DNA of 64,000 nt from VAZQ01 sp035293945 (GTDB taxonomy: Bacteria; Pseudomonadota; Alphaproteobacteria; Rhizobiales; Xanthobacteraceae): contig DATGLV010000011.1 in the NCBI GenBank assembly GCA_035293945.1, positions 124,001-188,000 of the forward strand. Reading direction: 5' to 3'. A model generated the notes under the pieces. The model did not search any database and had not been told where the DNA came from. It worked only from the letters and a program-made list of their open reading frames with translations. This document shows positions 16,396-25,368 of this stretch, piece after piece. How positions within the stretch are numbered: the stretch's first letter is position 1; the number at the start of each line of letters is the position of its first letter. The position numbers and the translations under genes are program-made.

Positions 16396-16788
16396 CTAGG
16401 CGCCGCCGGGAGCCACATAGCAATAAAGGGCACCGGCCGCGCCGATGAAGATGATGCCATGGCCGGTAGGGTTGCCCTGATCCCACTTCATCTTGGAATT
16501 TGGCACATTGATACGCATGCCATTCGGCAGCACACCTTTGCCATCGGTGATGATGGCGACGTAGTGATCGCCCGCTACCTCGAAAGTGTCCGCTTCAAAA
16601 GCATCAGCCTCGCCGCAGCACGACATCGCCGGATTGTCCGGTTGCATGAGGCTCTGGAACCACTGCCGGACATTAGCCGGGGAGTTGCCCCATTGCCCGT
16701 TATCGCGCGCTGCAGAGGGCCCGCACGACACGAGCATCAGAAGCGCAGCGCCTGCGCTCACGCAGCTTAGGTTAGTGCGCACGTCCAT
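16396..16788 (-). CDS. Small exported protein, possible lipoprotein
   Basis: 130 aa. An N-terminal export signal ends at LVSC (residues 19-22), which fits a lipobox; cleavage before Cys22 is inferred. The mature part has WFQSLMQPDNPAMSCCGEADAFEADTF, with a CC pair in a pattern I associate with uncharacterised Bradyrhizobium exported proteins, then GMRINVPNSKMKWDQGNPTG and a hydrophobic C-terminal strand. GGGAG about 7 nt upstream of the ATG supports the start. Function is unknown. Confidence 0.72.
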   Translation of the reverse strand: MDVRTNLSCVSAGAALLMLVSCGPSAARDNGQWGNSPANVRQWFQSLMQPDNPAMSCCGEADAFEADTFEVAGDHYVAIITDGKGVLPNGMRINVPNSKMKWDQGNPTGHGIIFIGAAGALYCYVAPGGA

Positions 16789-17073
16789 GACGGTTCTCCC
16801 ATTAGAGAGGAACCGCTCATCATCACGCCATACCGCTACGCGAGCGGCTCCGAGTGTGCCTCATCTGGATAAGGCAGCGAGTGCCGATTCGTCACTGCCT
16901 TTTCACAAAAGCATCGTTGTACCGTCGCGGCTGTGGCTTTTGCACAACAGCCGTGAGTCGTGCATGCTCGAGGCAGATGATCCAAACACCGAGTCAGCAA
17001 TTCTACGAGTGGGATCGAACGCGCCTTTGCTCTTTGCCGGCGAGGAGCGGGCGGCGGGAGACCTTGTTTCCGA

Positions 17074-17235
17074 TCAGCGCTGGGCCTGCTCCGCACCGCC
17101 GCCAGTCGGGCGCTCGCGCCCGAACAGGCTGCCGCAAACCCGCTCGCCCAATGCGAACAAGGCTGCGGCGATCAACAGCCAACCATATAGCAATCCGAGA
17201 CTCTGCAGATAACCAAGCAGGGAACTGAAATCCAT
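17074..17235 (-). CDS. 53-residue single-pass membrane protein
   Basis: A short frame reading MDFSSLLGYLQSLGLLYGWL, then LIAAALFALGERVCG and SLFGRERPTGG, and ending in AEQAQR. It has one membrane helix (about residues 6-30) and a charged cytoplasmic tail. The start codon is preceded by GGGAGGAG, one of the best ribosome sites in the window, which is the main reason to believe it. Its size is below usual gene-calling cut-offs. Function is unknown; it lies between two small exported-protein genes on the same strand. Confidence 0.6.
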   Translation of the reverse strand: MDFSSLLGYLQSLGLLYGWLLIAAALFALGERVCGSLFGRERPTGGGAEQAQR

Positions 17236-17342
17236 CTACTCCTCCCTTGCTCCTCTCTACCCTCGCTCGTGCTCTGGTGAAATCGGCGGACAGCGATCGC
17301 CGATCTCACGCAGGCACTGCTTCGGGCGTGCCAACAGGCCCG

Positions 17343-17570
17343 TTACGGATGTGCCGGCAGCCACCACGGGCCCGGCAACAGAAAGAACGGGAATGGCGGC
17401 GCTGGATAGTAATTCGCCGGCATTCCATATCGGCCCTGCGACTGATCGCGGTCGACATAGATTTGGTGTTTGACCATGTGCTTCTTGGTGGCGGCGGCTG
17501 ATGGAGTTGGCGTGGCGGTCGCGACGACACACGCAGCAGCGATCAGCGAAGCGATAGCGTATTTTTGCAT
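17343..17570 (-). CDS. Small secreted Pro/Tyr-rich protein
   Basis: 75 aa. A signal peptide (MQKYAIASLIAAACVVATATPTPSAAA) is followed by KKHMVKHQIYVDRDQSQGRY and a Pro/Phe/Trp-rich tail. CGGGGA lies about 9 nt before the ATG. The family is unknown. It lies in a run of small exported proteins, all on the reverse strand. Confidence 0.6.
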   Translation of the reverse strand: MQKYAIASLIAAACVVATATPTPSAAATKKHMVKHQIYVDRDQSQGRYGMPANYYPAPPFPFFLLPGPWWLPAHP

Positions 17571-17777
17571 GGTTAATTCCCCGAGAGTGGCCCCGCCGGT
17601 GTGCTAGCGGATGGGTCGCTCCGGTTCAAGACAAAACCCTGCGCGCGATGCTATGAGCGGCGATTTCTCGCAGATACGCCGCCGCGACCCGCTCTACTTC
17701 GTTGGAGCACACGAGCTTTTTCGAGAACGTCCCGCCCCCTCGCCTTCACCCGCTTTAACCCCCCGCGAAAGAGCATG

Positions 17778-18170
17778 CTATCCGTGCACAAGCGCCTTCA
17801 ACACGCCGACCAGCGCCACCGCCCACAATAATCCGGTTGCAATCGCCTGCACGAAGAAGCCGGTCTCGCGTTTCTCCGCCGCCTCCGAGTAGCCACGCAT
17901 GTACAGAACACGTCCAGCGATCCAGACGAGGCCGAGCACCGCCGCGAGAATATCGCTGACATAGATTGCGGCGAGCCAAGCCGCAGGCAGGAAGATGGGC
18001 ATCCATTCCAGCGTGTTCATCTGCACGCGGAAGACGCGCTCGAAATCTGCGTTTCCGGTGGTTGCCGGTGCCTTGACTCCGAATTTTGCCCGCGCTTGGC
18101 CGACACGGAAGCCGAGCCAAAAATAGAGGATCACGGCGAGCAATATCACCAGCGCTGTGAGACTGGGCAT
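17778..18170 (-). CDS. MAPEG family membrane protein
   Basis: 130 aa with four membrane helices. ERVFRVQMNTLEWMPIFLPAAWLAA (about residues 44-68) is the MAPEG signature (ERxxxxQxNxxE), and a second conserved block is VWIAGRVLYMRGY. Family members are glutathione-dependent transferases/peroxidases or related membrane enzymes; the activity here cannot be told. The ATG at 18170 has GGGAG 6 nt upstream and gives a normal MAPEG length. Upstream in-frame codons look non-coding. Confidence 0.88.
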   Translation of the reverse strand: MPSLTALVILLAVILYFWLGFRVGQARAKFGVKAPATTGNADFERVFRVQMNTLEWMPIFLPAAWLAAIYVSDILAAVLGLVWIAGRVLYMRGYSEAAEKRETGFFVQAIATGLLWAVALVGVLKALVHG

Positions 18171-18293
18171 GCTGTTCTCCCTGAAGCTGGACGGCGGGGC
18201 ACAAATGAGTTTAACAGGGCATAATCGATTGGAACGGGTGGGCGCGCAAGGACGCCCGACAAGCGGGCAAATGGAAGACGGCAGAACAACAAG

Positions 18294-18557
18294 ATGCAAA
18301 AACGGCAAAAGACCGCGCCCGAGCTCGAGCGCCTGATCCTGGTGGAGCTGCAACGACATGCCGTGTGTGCCGGCGTCGCCGCCGTGACGGTGCGCGAGGC
18401 GGTCGGCCAATACGGAGCAAATTGGGACGTCGGCCACATCCAGGCACTGGGTGGTGTGGTGCCCCTCACATGCCAGGGCATCTGCGCCGCGACGGTTGCA
18501 AAGCTGCAACAGGAGTTCGAGCTGCTACCCGAATTCGAGCTCGATATGGATTTTTGA
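18294..18557 (+). CDS. Small hypothetical protein (87 aa)
   Basis: The sequence opens MQKRQKTAPELERLILVELQ and has Trp and Cys residues in a pattern (ELERLILxELxxH ... C ... W) that I associate with unnamed short Bradyrhizobiaceae proteins. No signal peptide or membrane helix. The ribosome site is weak (GGAAG somewhat far upstream). Divergent from the MAPEG gene. Real but uncertain. Confidence 0.5.
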   Translation: MQKRQKTAPELERLILVELQRHAVCAGVAAVTVREAVGQYGANWDVGHIQALGGVVPLTCQGICAATVAKLQQEFELLPEFELDMDF

Positions 18558-18723
18558 CAGCTGGGATCCACGCCACCCGCGAGGGGGGTGAAGTATCCGG
18601 CCGAGATGTTTTATAATGCCGCTTCTTCGGTTCCGATACGATTTCCGGTGCGGTCCGTCCATGGTGACCGTAACGGCGGTTGGAGCCGCAAACGCGGCCT
18701 CACGAGAGACCAGGGAGGAAGAA

Positions 18724-19158
18724 ATGACTCGACTGACGATGTTGCGCACAGGACTCGGATTGGCGGTGGCCGTATGCTTCGCGTCCACTTCGCCGCTGCT
18801 CGCCGAGACAGTGACGTTCAAGGCCAATCTCGAGGCGTCGACCGAGGTTCCGGCCAATGACAGCCCGGCGACCGGCTCGGTGACCGCAACTTACGACACC
18901 GCCACCAAGAAGCTGACCTGGGAGGGCACCTATTCGGGCCTGACCGGCCCGGCAACGGCTGGGCATTTCCACGGTCCGGCCGATCCGGGCAAGAACGCTG
19001 GCGTTGCGATCCCGATCACTGCGACCAGCAGCCCCTTCCAAGGCTCCGCTGACCTCACCGACGCTCAGGCAGCCGACCTCATGGCCGGCAAGTGGTACGT
19101 CAACATCCACACCAATGCCCACAAAGGCGGCGAGATTCGCGGACAACTGGTGAAGTAA
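18724..19158 (+). CDS. Secreted CHRD domain protein
   Basis: 144 aa. A signal peptide (MLRTGLGLAVAVCFASTSPLLAE) is followed by a single CHRD domain: FKANLEASTEVPANDSPATG, TYSGLTGPATAGHFHGPA, and WYVNIHTNAHKGGEIRGQL are its standard blocks. CHRD domains are known from chordin and from many bacterial exported proteins of unknown role. GGGAGGAAGAA before the ATG at 18724 fixes the start, although an open frame extends further upstream. Confidence 0.9.
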   Translation: MTRLTMLRTGLGLAVAVCFASTSPLLAETVTFKANLEASTEVPANDSPATGSVTATYDTATKKLTWEGTYSGLTGPATAGHFHGPADPGKNAGVAIPITATSSPFQGSADLTDAQAADLMAGKWYVNIHTNAHKGGEIRGQLVK

Positions 19159-19221
19159 TCTGACCTGAAAATGTGAGTTGGCTCCGCCGGCACCCCAAAG
19201 TGATGCCGGCGGAACAAATGC

Positions 19222-20397
19222 ATGACCGGCACCCATAGCGAACAACCAATCCTGATCGCCGGCGGCGGCATAGGCGGCCTTGCCACCGCCTACTCGCTCG
19301 CCTGCAACGGCTTCGCCGTTCGCGTGCTCGAGCAGGCCACCGAGTTCAAGGAGCTGGGCGCCGGCATCCAGCTCGGGCCCAATATCTTCCGTGCCGTGGA
19401 CAAGATCGGCCTCAAGGACGCGCTGCTCGCCGACGCCTGGCAGCCGGAGGCGCTGGAGATGCGCTGCGCTCTGACCGGGCGGCAGATTACCCGGATTCCT
19501 CTCGGTGACCGCTTCGCCGAGCGCTTTGGGCAGCCCTATGCGGTCACCCACCGTTCCGACATTCACGGCGTCCTCCTCAGAGCATGCCAAGCCAACAACC
19601 TGGTCACGCTCGAGACGCAGCGGCAGGTCGAGAGCTTTGACCAGGATGATGATGGTGTCACGGTCACGCTGCGCGAGGGCGAGCCGGTCAGGGGAAGCGC
19701 GCTCATCGGCTGTGACGGCATGTGGTCGAAAACCCGCGAGCAAATCGTCGGCGACGGTCGCCCGCGCGTCTCCGGCCACATTGCCTACCGCGCTGTCCTC
19801 AAGCGCGAAGAGGTGCCCTCCGACCTTTGGCGTCCCGATGTGATCCTGTGGGCCGGGCCGCGCACGCACCTGGTGCACTATCCGCTGCGGCGGGGCGAGC
19901 TCTACAACCTCGTTGCCGTCTTCCATTCCGATCGGTACGTTGAAGGCTGGAACGCAGAAGCCGATGCAGACGAGCTCTGGGCACACTTCAAGGGCCAGCG
20001 CCCTGAAGTGCTGCGCATGCTCGAGCGCATCGAGACTTGGCGCATGTGGGTCCTTTGCGATCGCGAACCGGTCAAGGACTGGAACCGGGGACGCGTGGCG
20101 CTCTTGGGGGATGCCGCCCACCCGATGCTGCAATACCTCGCGCAGGGCGCCTGCATGGCGACCGAGGATGCCATTCAATTGGCGGAGGACTTGGCCGAAG
20201 AGCCGAGCGACTTGCCTGCGGGGCTCGCGGCCTATGTACGACACCGTTATCTGCGGACCGCGCGCGTGCAGATCATGGCGCGCGTCTACGGCGATTTCTA
20301 TCATGCGCGCGGCCCAACCGCCGAGCTGCGCGACCAGATGCTCTCGGGCCGCACGCCCGAGCAGGCCTACGAGGGGATGGCCTGGCTGTACGGCTGA
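19222..20397 (+). CDS. FAD-dependent aromatic monooxygenase (3-hydroxybenzoate 6-hydroxylase / salicylate hydroxylase type)
   Basis: A 391-aa class A flavoprotein monooxygenase that would use NAD(P)H and O2 to hydroxylate an aromatic acid. Motifs: GGGIGGLATA (residues 14-23, FAD ADP-binding), ALIGCDGMWSKTR (DG motif, about 160), and GDAAHPMLQYLAQGACMATED (GD motif, about 295). RNH-like HRSDIHGVLLRAC is also typical. Overall similarity to 3-hydroxybenzoate 6-monooxygenases is strong, but the substrate is not proven. No ring-cleavage dioxygenase is adjacent; the next gene is a convergent DapA-family aldolase. Confidence 0.88.
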   Translation: MTGTHSEQPILIAGGGIGGLATAYSLACNGFAVRVLEQATEFKELGAGIQLGPNIFRAVDKIGLKDALLADAWQPEALEMRCALTGRQITRIPLGDRFAERFGQPYAVTHRSDIHGVLLRACQANNLVTLETQRQVESFDQDDDGVTVTLREGEPVRGSALIGCDGMWSKTREQIVGDGRPRVSGHIAYRAVLKREEVPSDLWRPDVILWAGPRTHLVHYPLRRGELYNLVAVFHSDRYVEGWNAEADADELWAHFKGQRPEVLRMLERIETWRMWVLCDREPVKDWNRGRVALLGDAAHPMLQYLAQGACMATEDAIQLAEDLAEEPSDLPAGLAAYVRHRYLRTARVQIMARVYGDFYHARGPTAELRDQMLSGRTPEQAYEGMAWLYG

Positions 20398-20440
20398 CCT
20401 CCTCCCCGGCCTACGGCGCAAGCCGCATAATCAGGTCGGG

Positions 20441-21394
20441 TCAGGAGGCCTGCGCGAGCCGCGGCTTGAGATCGGCCCGCTTGTCGATCCGCGCAAGGCG
20501 CGTAAGCAAATAGTCGACCTCGGCCTTGCCGGTGCTGCTCAGCGCTGATCCGGGCTTGCGTTGCGCATCGCAGGCAAGCACGCCCCGTCGCATCATCACG
20601 TATTTGCGCACCGCAAGGCCGACGCCTTGTTGCTGCTCATAGCGCAGAAGCGGCAGATGCGCATCGAAGAGGTCGTGCGCGGCGTCGCGCCGGCCCTCCT
20701 TGGACAGCCGCACCACGTCGACCAGCATGTCGGGGAACGCGTAGCCGGTCATCGCCCCATCGGCACCGCGCTCCATCTCGAAATCGAGGAACAACGCGCC
20801 GTTGCCGGTCAGGATCGAGATCGGCCGCATCGAGCCGTCCTTCTGGAAGCCGCGCAATGCGGTGATCTTCTCGAGCCCGGGCCAATCCTCATGCTTGAGC
20901 ATCTCGCAGGAAGGATTGTCCTGGATGATCCGGCGAATGACGGAAGGCGTCATCTGCACCGTCAGCGTGAGCGGATAGTCCTGCAGGACCCACGGAATGT
21001 CGGTGCCGATCGCCTCGACCGCCTGGCGGAAATAGCCGACGATCTGATCATCGGTGCGCAGCGAAGGAACCGGCGCGATCATCACTCCGGCCGCGCCTAC
21101 ATCCATGACGCTGCGGGCAAGCGAGCGCATGGCGGCAAAGCCCGGGGCCGAAACCCCGACAATGATCGGTTGCGGGCCGGCGCGCTTGATCATGCGGGAA
21201 GCCACGTCGAGCGCTTCCTGAGCGTCAAGCTTAGGCGCCTCCCCCATGATGCCCAGCACCGTGATGCCGGTGCATCCGGTCTCGAAATAAAACTCGGTCA
21301 TGCGGTCGAGCGAGGCCGTGTCAATGCGGCCGTCCTCGTGGAACGGGGTCGGCGCGATCGCAAAAGTTCCGGACGTCTTGGGGGAAAGCTTCAT
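20441..21394 (-). CDS. Dihydrodipicolinate synthase (DapA) family aldolase/lyase
   Basis: 317 aa. A Schiff-base class I aldolase fold with Lys167 (EMLKHED) and Tyr140 (VLQDYPL) in the expected places and GIMGEAPKL instead of the usual GTTGE at the substrate loop. Members act on pyruvate or 2-keto acids (DHDPS, N-acetylneuraminate lyase, KDG aldolase, 5-keto-4-deoxyglucarate dehydratase); this one is unlikely to be the housekeeping DapA, given the altered loop and a length above the usual 290-300. The ATG at 21394 has AGGAG 5 nt upstream. Confidence 0.87.
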   Translation of the reverse strand: MKLSPKTSGTFAIAPTPFHEDGRIDTASLDRMTEFYFETGCTGITVLGIMGEAPKLDAQEALDVASRMIKRAGPQPIIVGVSAPGFAAMRSLARSVMDVGAAGVMIAPVPSLRTDDQIVGYFRQAVEAIGTDIPWVLQDYPLTLTVQMTPSVIRRIIQDNPSCEMLKHEDWPGLEKITALRGFQKDGSMRPISILTGNGALFLDFEMERGADGAMTGYAFPDMLVDVVRLSKEGRRDAAHDLFDAHLPLLRYEQQQGVGLAVRKYVMMRRGVLACDAQRKPGSALSSTGKAEVDYLLTRLARIDKRADLKPRLAQAS

Positions 21395-21417
21395 GAAGTC
21401 TCCTGTTCTGTAGTCCT

Positions 21418-21486
21418 GTAGCCCGCATGAAGCGCAGCGCAATGCGGGTCAGCTATCCGGATTTCGCGTCGCTTCATCCGGGCTAC
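21418..21486. repeat. 69-nt palindromic REP-like element
   Basis: It begins GTAGCCCGCATGAAG and ends CGCTTCATCCGGGCTAC, with internal inverted repeats. This kind of GTAGCCCGGATG...CATCCGGGCTAC element is widespread between genes in Bradyrhizobiaceae. It lies between two reverse-strand genes and may act as a transcript-end hairpin. Confidence 0.7.
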
Positions 21487-21500
21487 CATTTAGCGCAAAT

Positions 21501-22991
21501 CTACAGCGGTGGCAGGCCGGCGATGGCGCGCGGCTCGCCAGTCAATTCCAGGATATGCAGCCCGGTATTGGCACGATCCACGACATAGATATAGCCCCGG
21601 TCGTCGGTCTCCACGTTATTGCTCTGGATCGCCACCTTGCATCTCTGCTGACCATCGACGCGGATGCAGCGCTTATCGGTCGCTTCCGTGATCGAAGGAA
21701 TGAAATAGCCAACTTCCTTAGGCTCATAAGGATCGCGCACGTCGATTGCGCGTACGCCGGCATTGAAGAAGGTCACGAAGGCAAGCTTCTTGTAGAACAC
21801 GGGCGCCATGCTCTCGTTCGAGGAATGCGAGCCGAAGCGTCCTCCCCGCGAGCAGAAATTTCCATCGGCCTCGTGCACCGTAAATGTTGAGATGATGGTT
21901 GGATGCTGCTCGATGGTGATGTCGGCGAACCACACCATCTGGCGCCCTTGCGGCTTGCATTCGTTCTGCGTTGCCTCATCAACGATCATGACGATGTCGC
22001 GGGTGGAATAGCCGTCCTTGGCGAATTCGGCGATCGGCATTTGCAGCATCGGAAACGTCGTGTGCGCTCCCACCAGTGGTGACATTTCGAGCCGGCCGAC
22101 CTCCGGATAGCGGAGGTTCTCCGGCGTTGGATCCTTCGGTCCGTGCAGCAGCTTGTCGCGATCGACGATCTGCAGGATGCCGCCCTTGTTGGTGCCATAG
22201 CCAAAGTAAATCCGATTGCTGCCCGGCAGCGCGATCGGTCCGTGCAATTCGGTCGGCACCGGCCCAGTCGCGCCAGGCTCCTGGCCGGGCAGGCCAAAGT
22301 CGCGAATCTTCACCGGCTTGGAGGGGTCGCTGAGATCGTAGATTTCGGTCATCCGGTTCACGCGCCAGCCCGGCACCGCCGAAACGATATAGGCGATGCC
22401 GCTGTCGCACTCCCACCAGCTCTTGTGCGTGTCCTTGTAGTTACCGCCGATGGTCGCCAACAGGATCGGTGCCGTCGGATCGGTGACATCATAGATCTGA
22501 TGTCCCTGTGTCCCCATTGTGCGCAAAAGGTAGTACTTGCCGCGTTCCGCATGCGGCAAGGTCGAGCCGGGGCAGACCCGCGTCATCTGCGCACCGCCAC
22601 GTTCCCCGGAACCCTCCGTGCCGGGGATATGATGTAGGTATTTCGGGTGCGCCGGGTCGGTGACGTCGACGATCGAGGTGCCGTTGAACTCAGGTTGGCC
22701 CGTCAGCGGATTGATCGGCTTGGGCACATCAGGGGTGCCGCCGTGGTGCCCGATATAGGCGATGTAGCGATCGCCCTGATGTGCGATGGTCGGCTGATAG
22801 GCACTGCGCGCCTGCAGATCGTTGTAGCCGACGAGCCGCATGTTCATGGCCTCGGGCGGATCGCCGATCTTGGGCGGCTCCTTGCGCATCTCCGCGGCCG
22901 CCAATGTCGAAACGAGGGTGAGCGCTGCGAAGGAAAGCACGCCGAAAGCGGCCGAAGCCGCGAGCCGATTGTGAACCCTGGGTTGCGACAT
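21501..22991 (-). CDS. Secreted LVIVD-repeat beta-propeller protein
   Basis: 496 aa with a signal peptide (AASAAFGVLSFAALTLVSTLAAA). Repeated strands of the form xxIxDVTDPxxPxxL occur: SIVDVTDPAHPKYL, QIYDVTDPTAPILL, EIYDLSDPSKPVKI and AIDVRDPYEPKEV. These are LVIVD repeats, which build a periplasmic propeller. No enzymatic site is apparent; such proteins are common in Hyphomicrobiales and uncharacterised. Seven or more Cys residues hint at disulfides. It lies between the DapA-like and molybdenum hydroxylase genes, all on one strand. Confidence 0.87.
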   Translation of the reverse strand: MSQPRVHNRLAASAAFGVLSFAALTLVSTLAAAEMRKEPPKIGDPPEAMNMRLVGYNDLQARSAYQPTIAHQGDRYIAYIGHHGGTPDVPKPINPLTGQPEFNGTSIVDVTDPAHPKYLHHIPGTEGSGERGGAQMTRVCPGSTLPHAERGKYYLLRTMGTQGHQIYDVTDPTAPILLATIGGNYKDTHKSWWECDSGIAYIVSAVPGWRVNRMTEIYDLSDPSKPVKIRDFGLPGQEPGATGPVPTELHGPIALPGSNRIYFGYGTNKGGILQIVDRDKLLHGPKDPTPENLRYPEVGRLEMSPLVGAHTTFPMLQMPIAEFAKDGYSTRDIVMIVDEATQNECKPQGRQMVWFADITIEQHPTIISTFTVHEADGNFCSRGGRFGSHSSNESMAPVFYKKLAFVTFFNAGVRAIDVRDPYEPKEVGYFIPSITEATDKRCIRVDGQQRCKVAIQSNNVETDDRGYIYVVDRANTGLHILELTGEPRAIAGLPPL

Positions 22992-23155
22992 CGCGAACTC
23001 TCCCTGCTGTCGGTTTGTTTGCCGCCGGTCTGCCGGTTTGTTGCCGATTTTTTGGCTGATTCCGTAGCTGTGGGGCGCAACAATTTCACGTCGCGCGCAG
23101 GCCGTAAAGCCGTGCTCTGACGCCTAAAGCTTCTCGCGGACTTCCTCAACCGGCT

Positions 23156-25366
23156 CTAAGCCAGCGCCGCCTTCACGCGATCCGGAACGAGCGGCAGATC
23201 GCGAATTCGCTTGCCGGTGGCAGCCGTGAACGCATTGCCGATGGCGGCCGCTGTCGGCCCCTGCGCGGCTTCGCCGGCACCAAGCGGATGCTCGTTGGGT
23301 CGGTCGATCAGCACAGTCTTGACGCTCGGCGCTTCGTTCATGGTCAGGATCGGATAGGTGTCCCAGCTCTGCGTGCGGATACCGTTCTTGTCGAACTGCA
23401 CCTGCTCATGCAGCGTCCAGCTCGTGGACTGCACGATGCCGCCTTCGATCTGGTTGGTGAGACCGTCCGGATTGATGATCTGCCCGGAATCGACCGCAGC
23501 GAAGGCACGCGGCACCTTGATCTGACCGCTGGCACGATCAAGCTCGAGGTCGACGATCACCGCCACATAGGTGGCGAGCGTCTTGTACTTGGCGAAGCCA
23601 ACGCCGCGCCCGAAGGTCGCGCTGTTCTTCGGCCCGCCTTTCCAGTCGGCCGCCTTGGCCACCGCCTCGATCACCGCCTTGGCGCGCGGATCCGTCAGAT
23701 GCGCAAGACGGAACTCGACCGGATCAGCCTGCGCCTCGGCGGCAAGCTCGTCCATGAAGGATTCGATCGCGAACACATTGGCGTAGGCGCCCAGCGTGCG
23801 CAGCGCGGATACCCGCAGCGGCATCTCCTTGATCAGATGGCTGGTGATTCGCTGGCGCGGCAAGTTGTAGAGCGGAATGGCGTTACGATCGCCCGCGCCG
23901 GCCGGTTGCGGCGCTCCGCGCGGCGGTGCCGGCTGCTTCGGGTTTTCCAGATACCAGCTCGCGAGCAGATTGACGCCATCCTGAGCGCCCGGCCGCATGT
24001 TATGGGTGTTGCTCCACACATCGTAGTTCCAATCCACGATGCGACCATCCTTGAGGGCTGCCTGGGCGCGCATGATCATGGCGGCGCCGTACGGCTCCCA
24101 CATGAACTCGTCGTCGCGCATCCATTGCACCCGCACCGGCCGCCCGTCACTCGCGCGGGCCAGCAATGCGGCGTCGAGCGCCACGTCATCGGCGCCGTTT
24201 TGCCCATAGCAGCCGGAGCCTTCGACATGGATGCAGCGGATGGCGGAGGGCTGCATGTCGAGCGCCTTGGCCATGGTGCCGCGCAACGGGAACACCCCCT
24301 GGGTATGGGTCCAGACCGTCAGCTTGCCATCCTGGACCTGGGCGACCGCGCAGGAGGGCCCAATCGAAGCATGGGCCATGTAAGGCCGGTGATAGGTCGC
24401 CTCGATCACCTTGGCCCCATCGGGCAGCGGCGCTTGCTTGTCGCTGATGATCGTGTCTTCCATCGTTTGCGACAGAAGGTACTCGTAGATCTTCGCCGGA
24501 TCGGGCAACTCGGTCCCACCGCTCCACCGCGCCGTGCTTTTGAGCTTGTCGCGGGCATTGATCGCCTGCTCCTCCCGCGTGGCGACAACGCCCAAAAAAC
24601 TGCCGTCGCGGACAATGGCTGTGACCCCGGGCATCGCCTTGACCGCCGCCTCATCGAAGCTCTCGAGCTTCGCCCGATAGCGCGGTGGCCGCACCACGCG
24701 CCCGTGCAGCATGCCGGGCAGGCGCAGATCCTGCACATAGGCGGCTCCGCCCGTTACTTTCGCCGGAATGTCGAAGCGCGGAACCGGCTTGCCGACAATC
24801 TTGTGCTCCGACGGCGGCTTGGGGGCGACCTTGGCGGTCGCTTCGCGGTGCAGATCGACCTCAGCGGCAAGGTCGCCATAGCTCACTTTGCGACCGTCCC
24901 TCGTGGTGATGACGCCGTCGCTCGTGCTCAGCGTGTCGGCAGAAACCGCGAAGCGCCTGGCAGCCAGATCGATCAGCATCGAGCGTACTTCTGCCCCCGC
25001 CATCCGCAGCGCTGTGCCGCTCGCTTCGATCGACTGGCTGCCGGCCGTCTGTCCTTCGTTGGGGGTCCGCCCGGTATCGCCGGAGATCATGGTGATGCGG
25101 GCAAGCGGCAGGTCCAGCTCCTCGGCTGCGATCTGGGCGAGCGCGGTAACGATGCCTTGGCCAAGCTCGACCTTTCCGGTGGATACGGTCGCGGTGCCGT
25201 CCGCATTTATGCGCAGCCAAGCGTCCAGCCTGCGGTTGCCGGCGAGGCTTCCGGGAAGCCCTGGCGGCTGTTGGCCGAATGCGAGGCGCGGCTCGAGGCT
25301 GAAGGCAAGCGCGATGCCGCCGAGCGCGGCCGTGAACTCGCGACGGGAAAGCCGGGGAGCGTTCAT
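23156..25366 (-). CDS. Molybdopterin-binding large subunit of xanthine-oxidase-family dehydrogenase (isoquinoline 1-oxidoreductase beta type)
   Basis: 736 aa. A twin-arginine signal (SRREFTAALGGIALAFSL, from residue 7) sends the folded enzyme to the periplasm. Two tandem aldehyde-oxidase-like Mo domains follow, with GAGEAAQGPTAAAIGNAF near the C-terminus holding the catalytic Glu. The substrate is unknown; relatives oxidise N-heterocycles or aldehydes. The ATG at 25366 has GGGAGGAT upstream and is 2 nt beyond the stop of the small-subunit gene, so the two are co-translated. No FAD subunit or cytochrome subunit is adjacent, so the electron acceptor is probably a separate cytochrome. Confidence 0.9.
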   Translation of the reverse strand: MNAPRLSRREFTAALGGIALAFSLEPRLAFGQQPPGLPGSLAGNRRLDAWLRINADGTATVSTGKVELGQGIVTALAQIAAEELDLPLARITMISGDTGRTPNEGQTAGSQSIEASGTALRMAGAEVRSMLIDLAARRFAVSADTLSTSDGVITTRDGRKVSYGDLAAEVDLHREATAKVAPKPPSEHKIVGKPVPRFDIPAKVTGGAAYVQDLRLPGMLHGRVVRPPRYRAKLESFDEAAVKAMPGVTAIVRDGSFLGVVATREEQAINARDKLKSTARWSGGTELPDPAKIYEYLLSQTMEDTIISDKQAPLPDGAKVIEATYHRPYMAHASIGPSCAVAQVQDGKLTVWTHTQGVFPLRGTMAKALDMQPSAIRCIHVEGSGCYGQNGADDVALDAALLARASDGRPVRVQWMRDDEFMWEPYGAAMIMRAQAALKDGRIVDWNYDVWSNTHNMRPGAQDGVNLLASWYLENPKQPAPPRGAPQPAGAGDRNAIPLYNLPRQRITSHLIKEMPLRVSALRTLGAYANVFAIESFMDELAAEAQADPVEFRLAHLTDPRAKAVIEAVAKAADWKGGPKNSATFGRGVGFAKYKTLATYVAVIVDLELDRASGQIKVPRAFAAVDSGQIINPDGLTNQIEGGIVQSTSWTLHEQVQFDKNGIRTQSWDTYPILTMNEAPSVKTVLIDRPNEHPLGAGEAAQGPTAAAIGNAFTAATGKRIRDLPLVPDRVKAALA

Positions 25367-25368
25367 GG

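Noticed and set aside
16836..17096. 86-codon reverse-strand frame
   Set aside because: Cys- and Arg-rich with no export signal or ribosome site, and it overlaps the end of the better supported 53-codon gene.
18700..20421. 573-codon reverse-strand frame opposite the CHRD and monooxygenase genes
   Set aside because: It spans two forward genes and their gap without any recognisable product.
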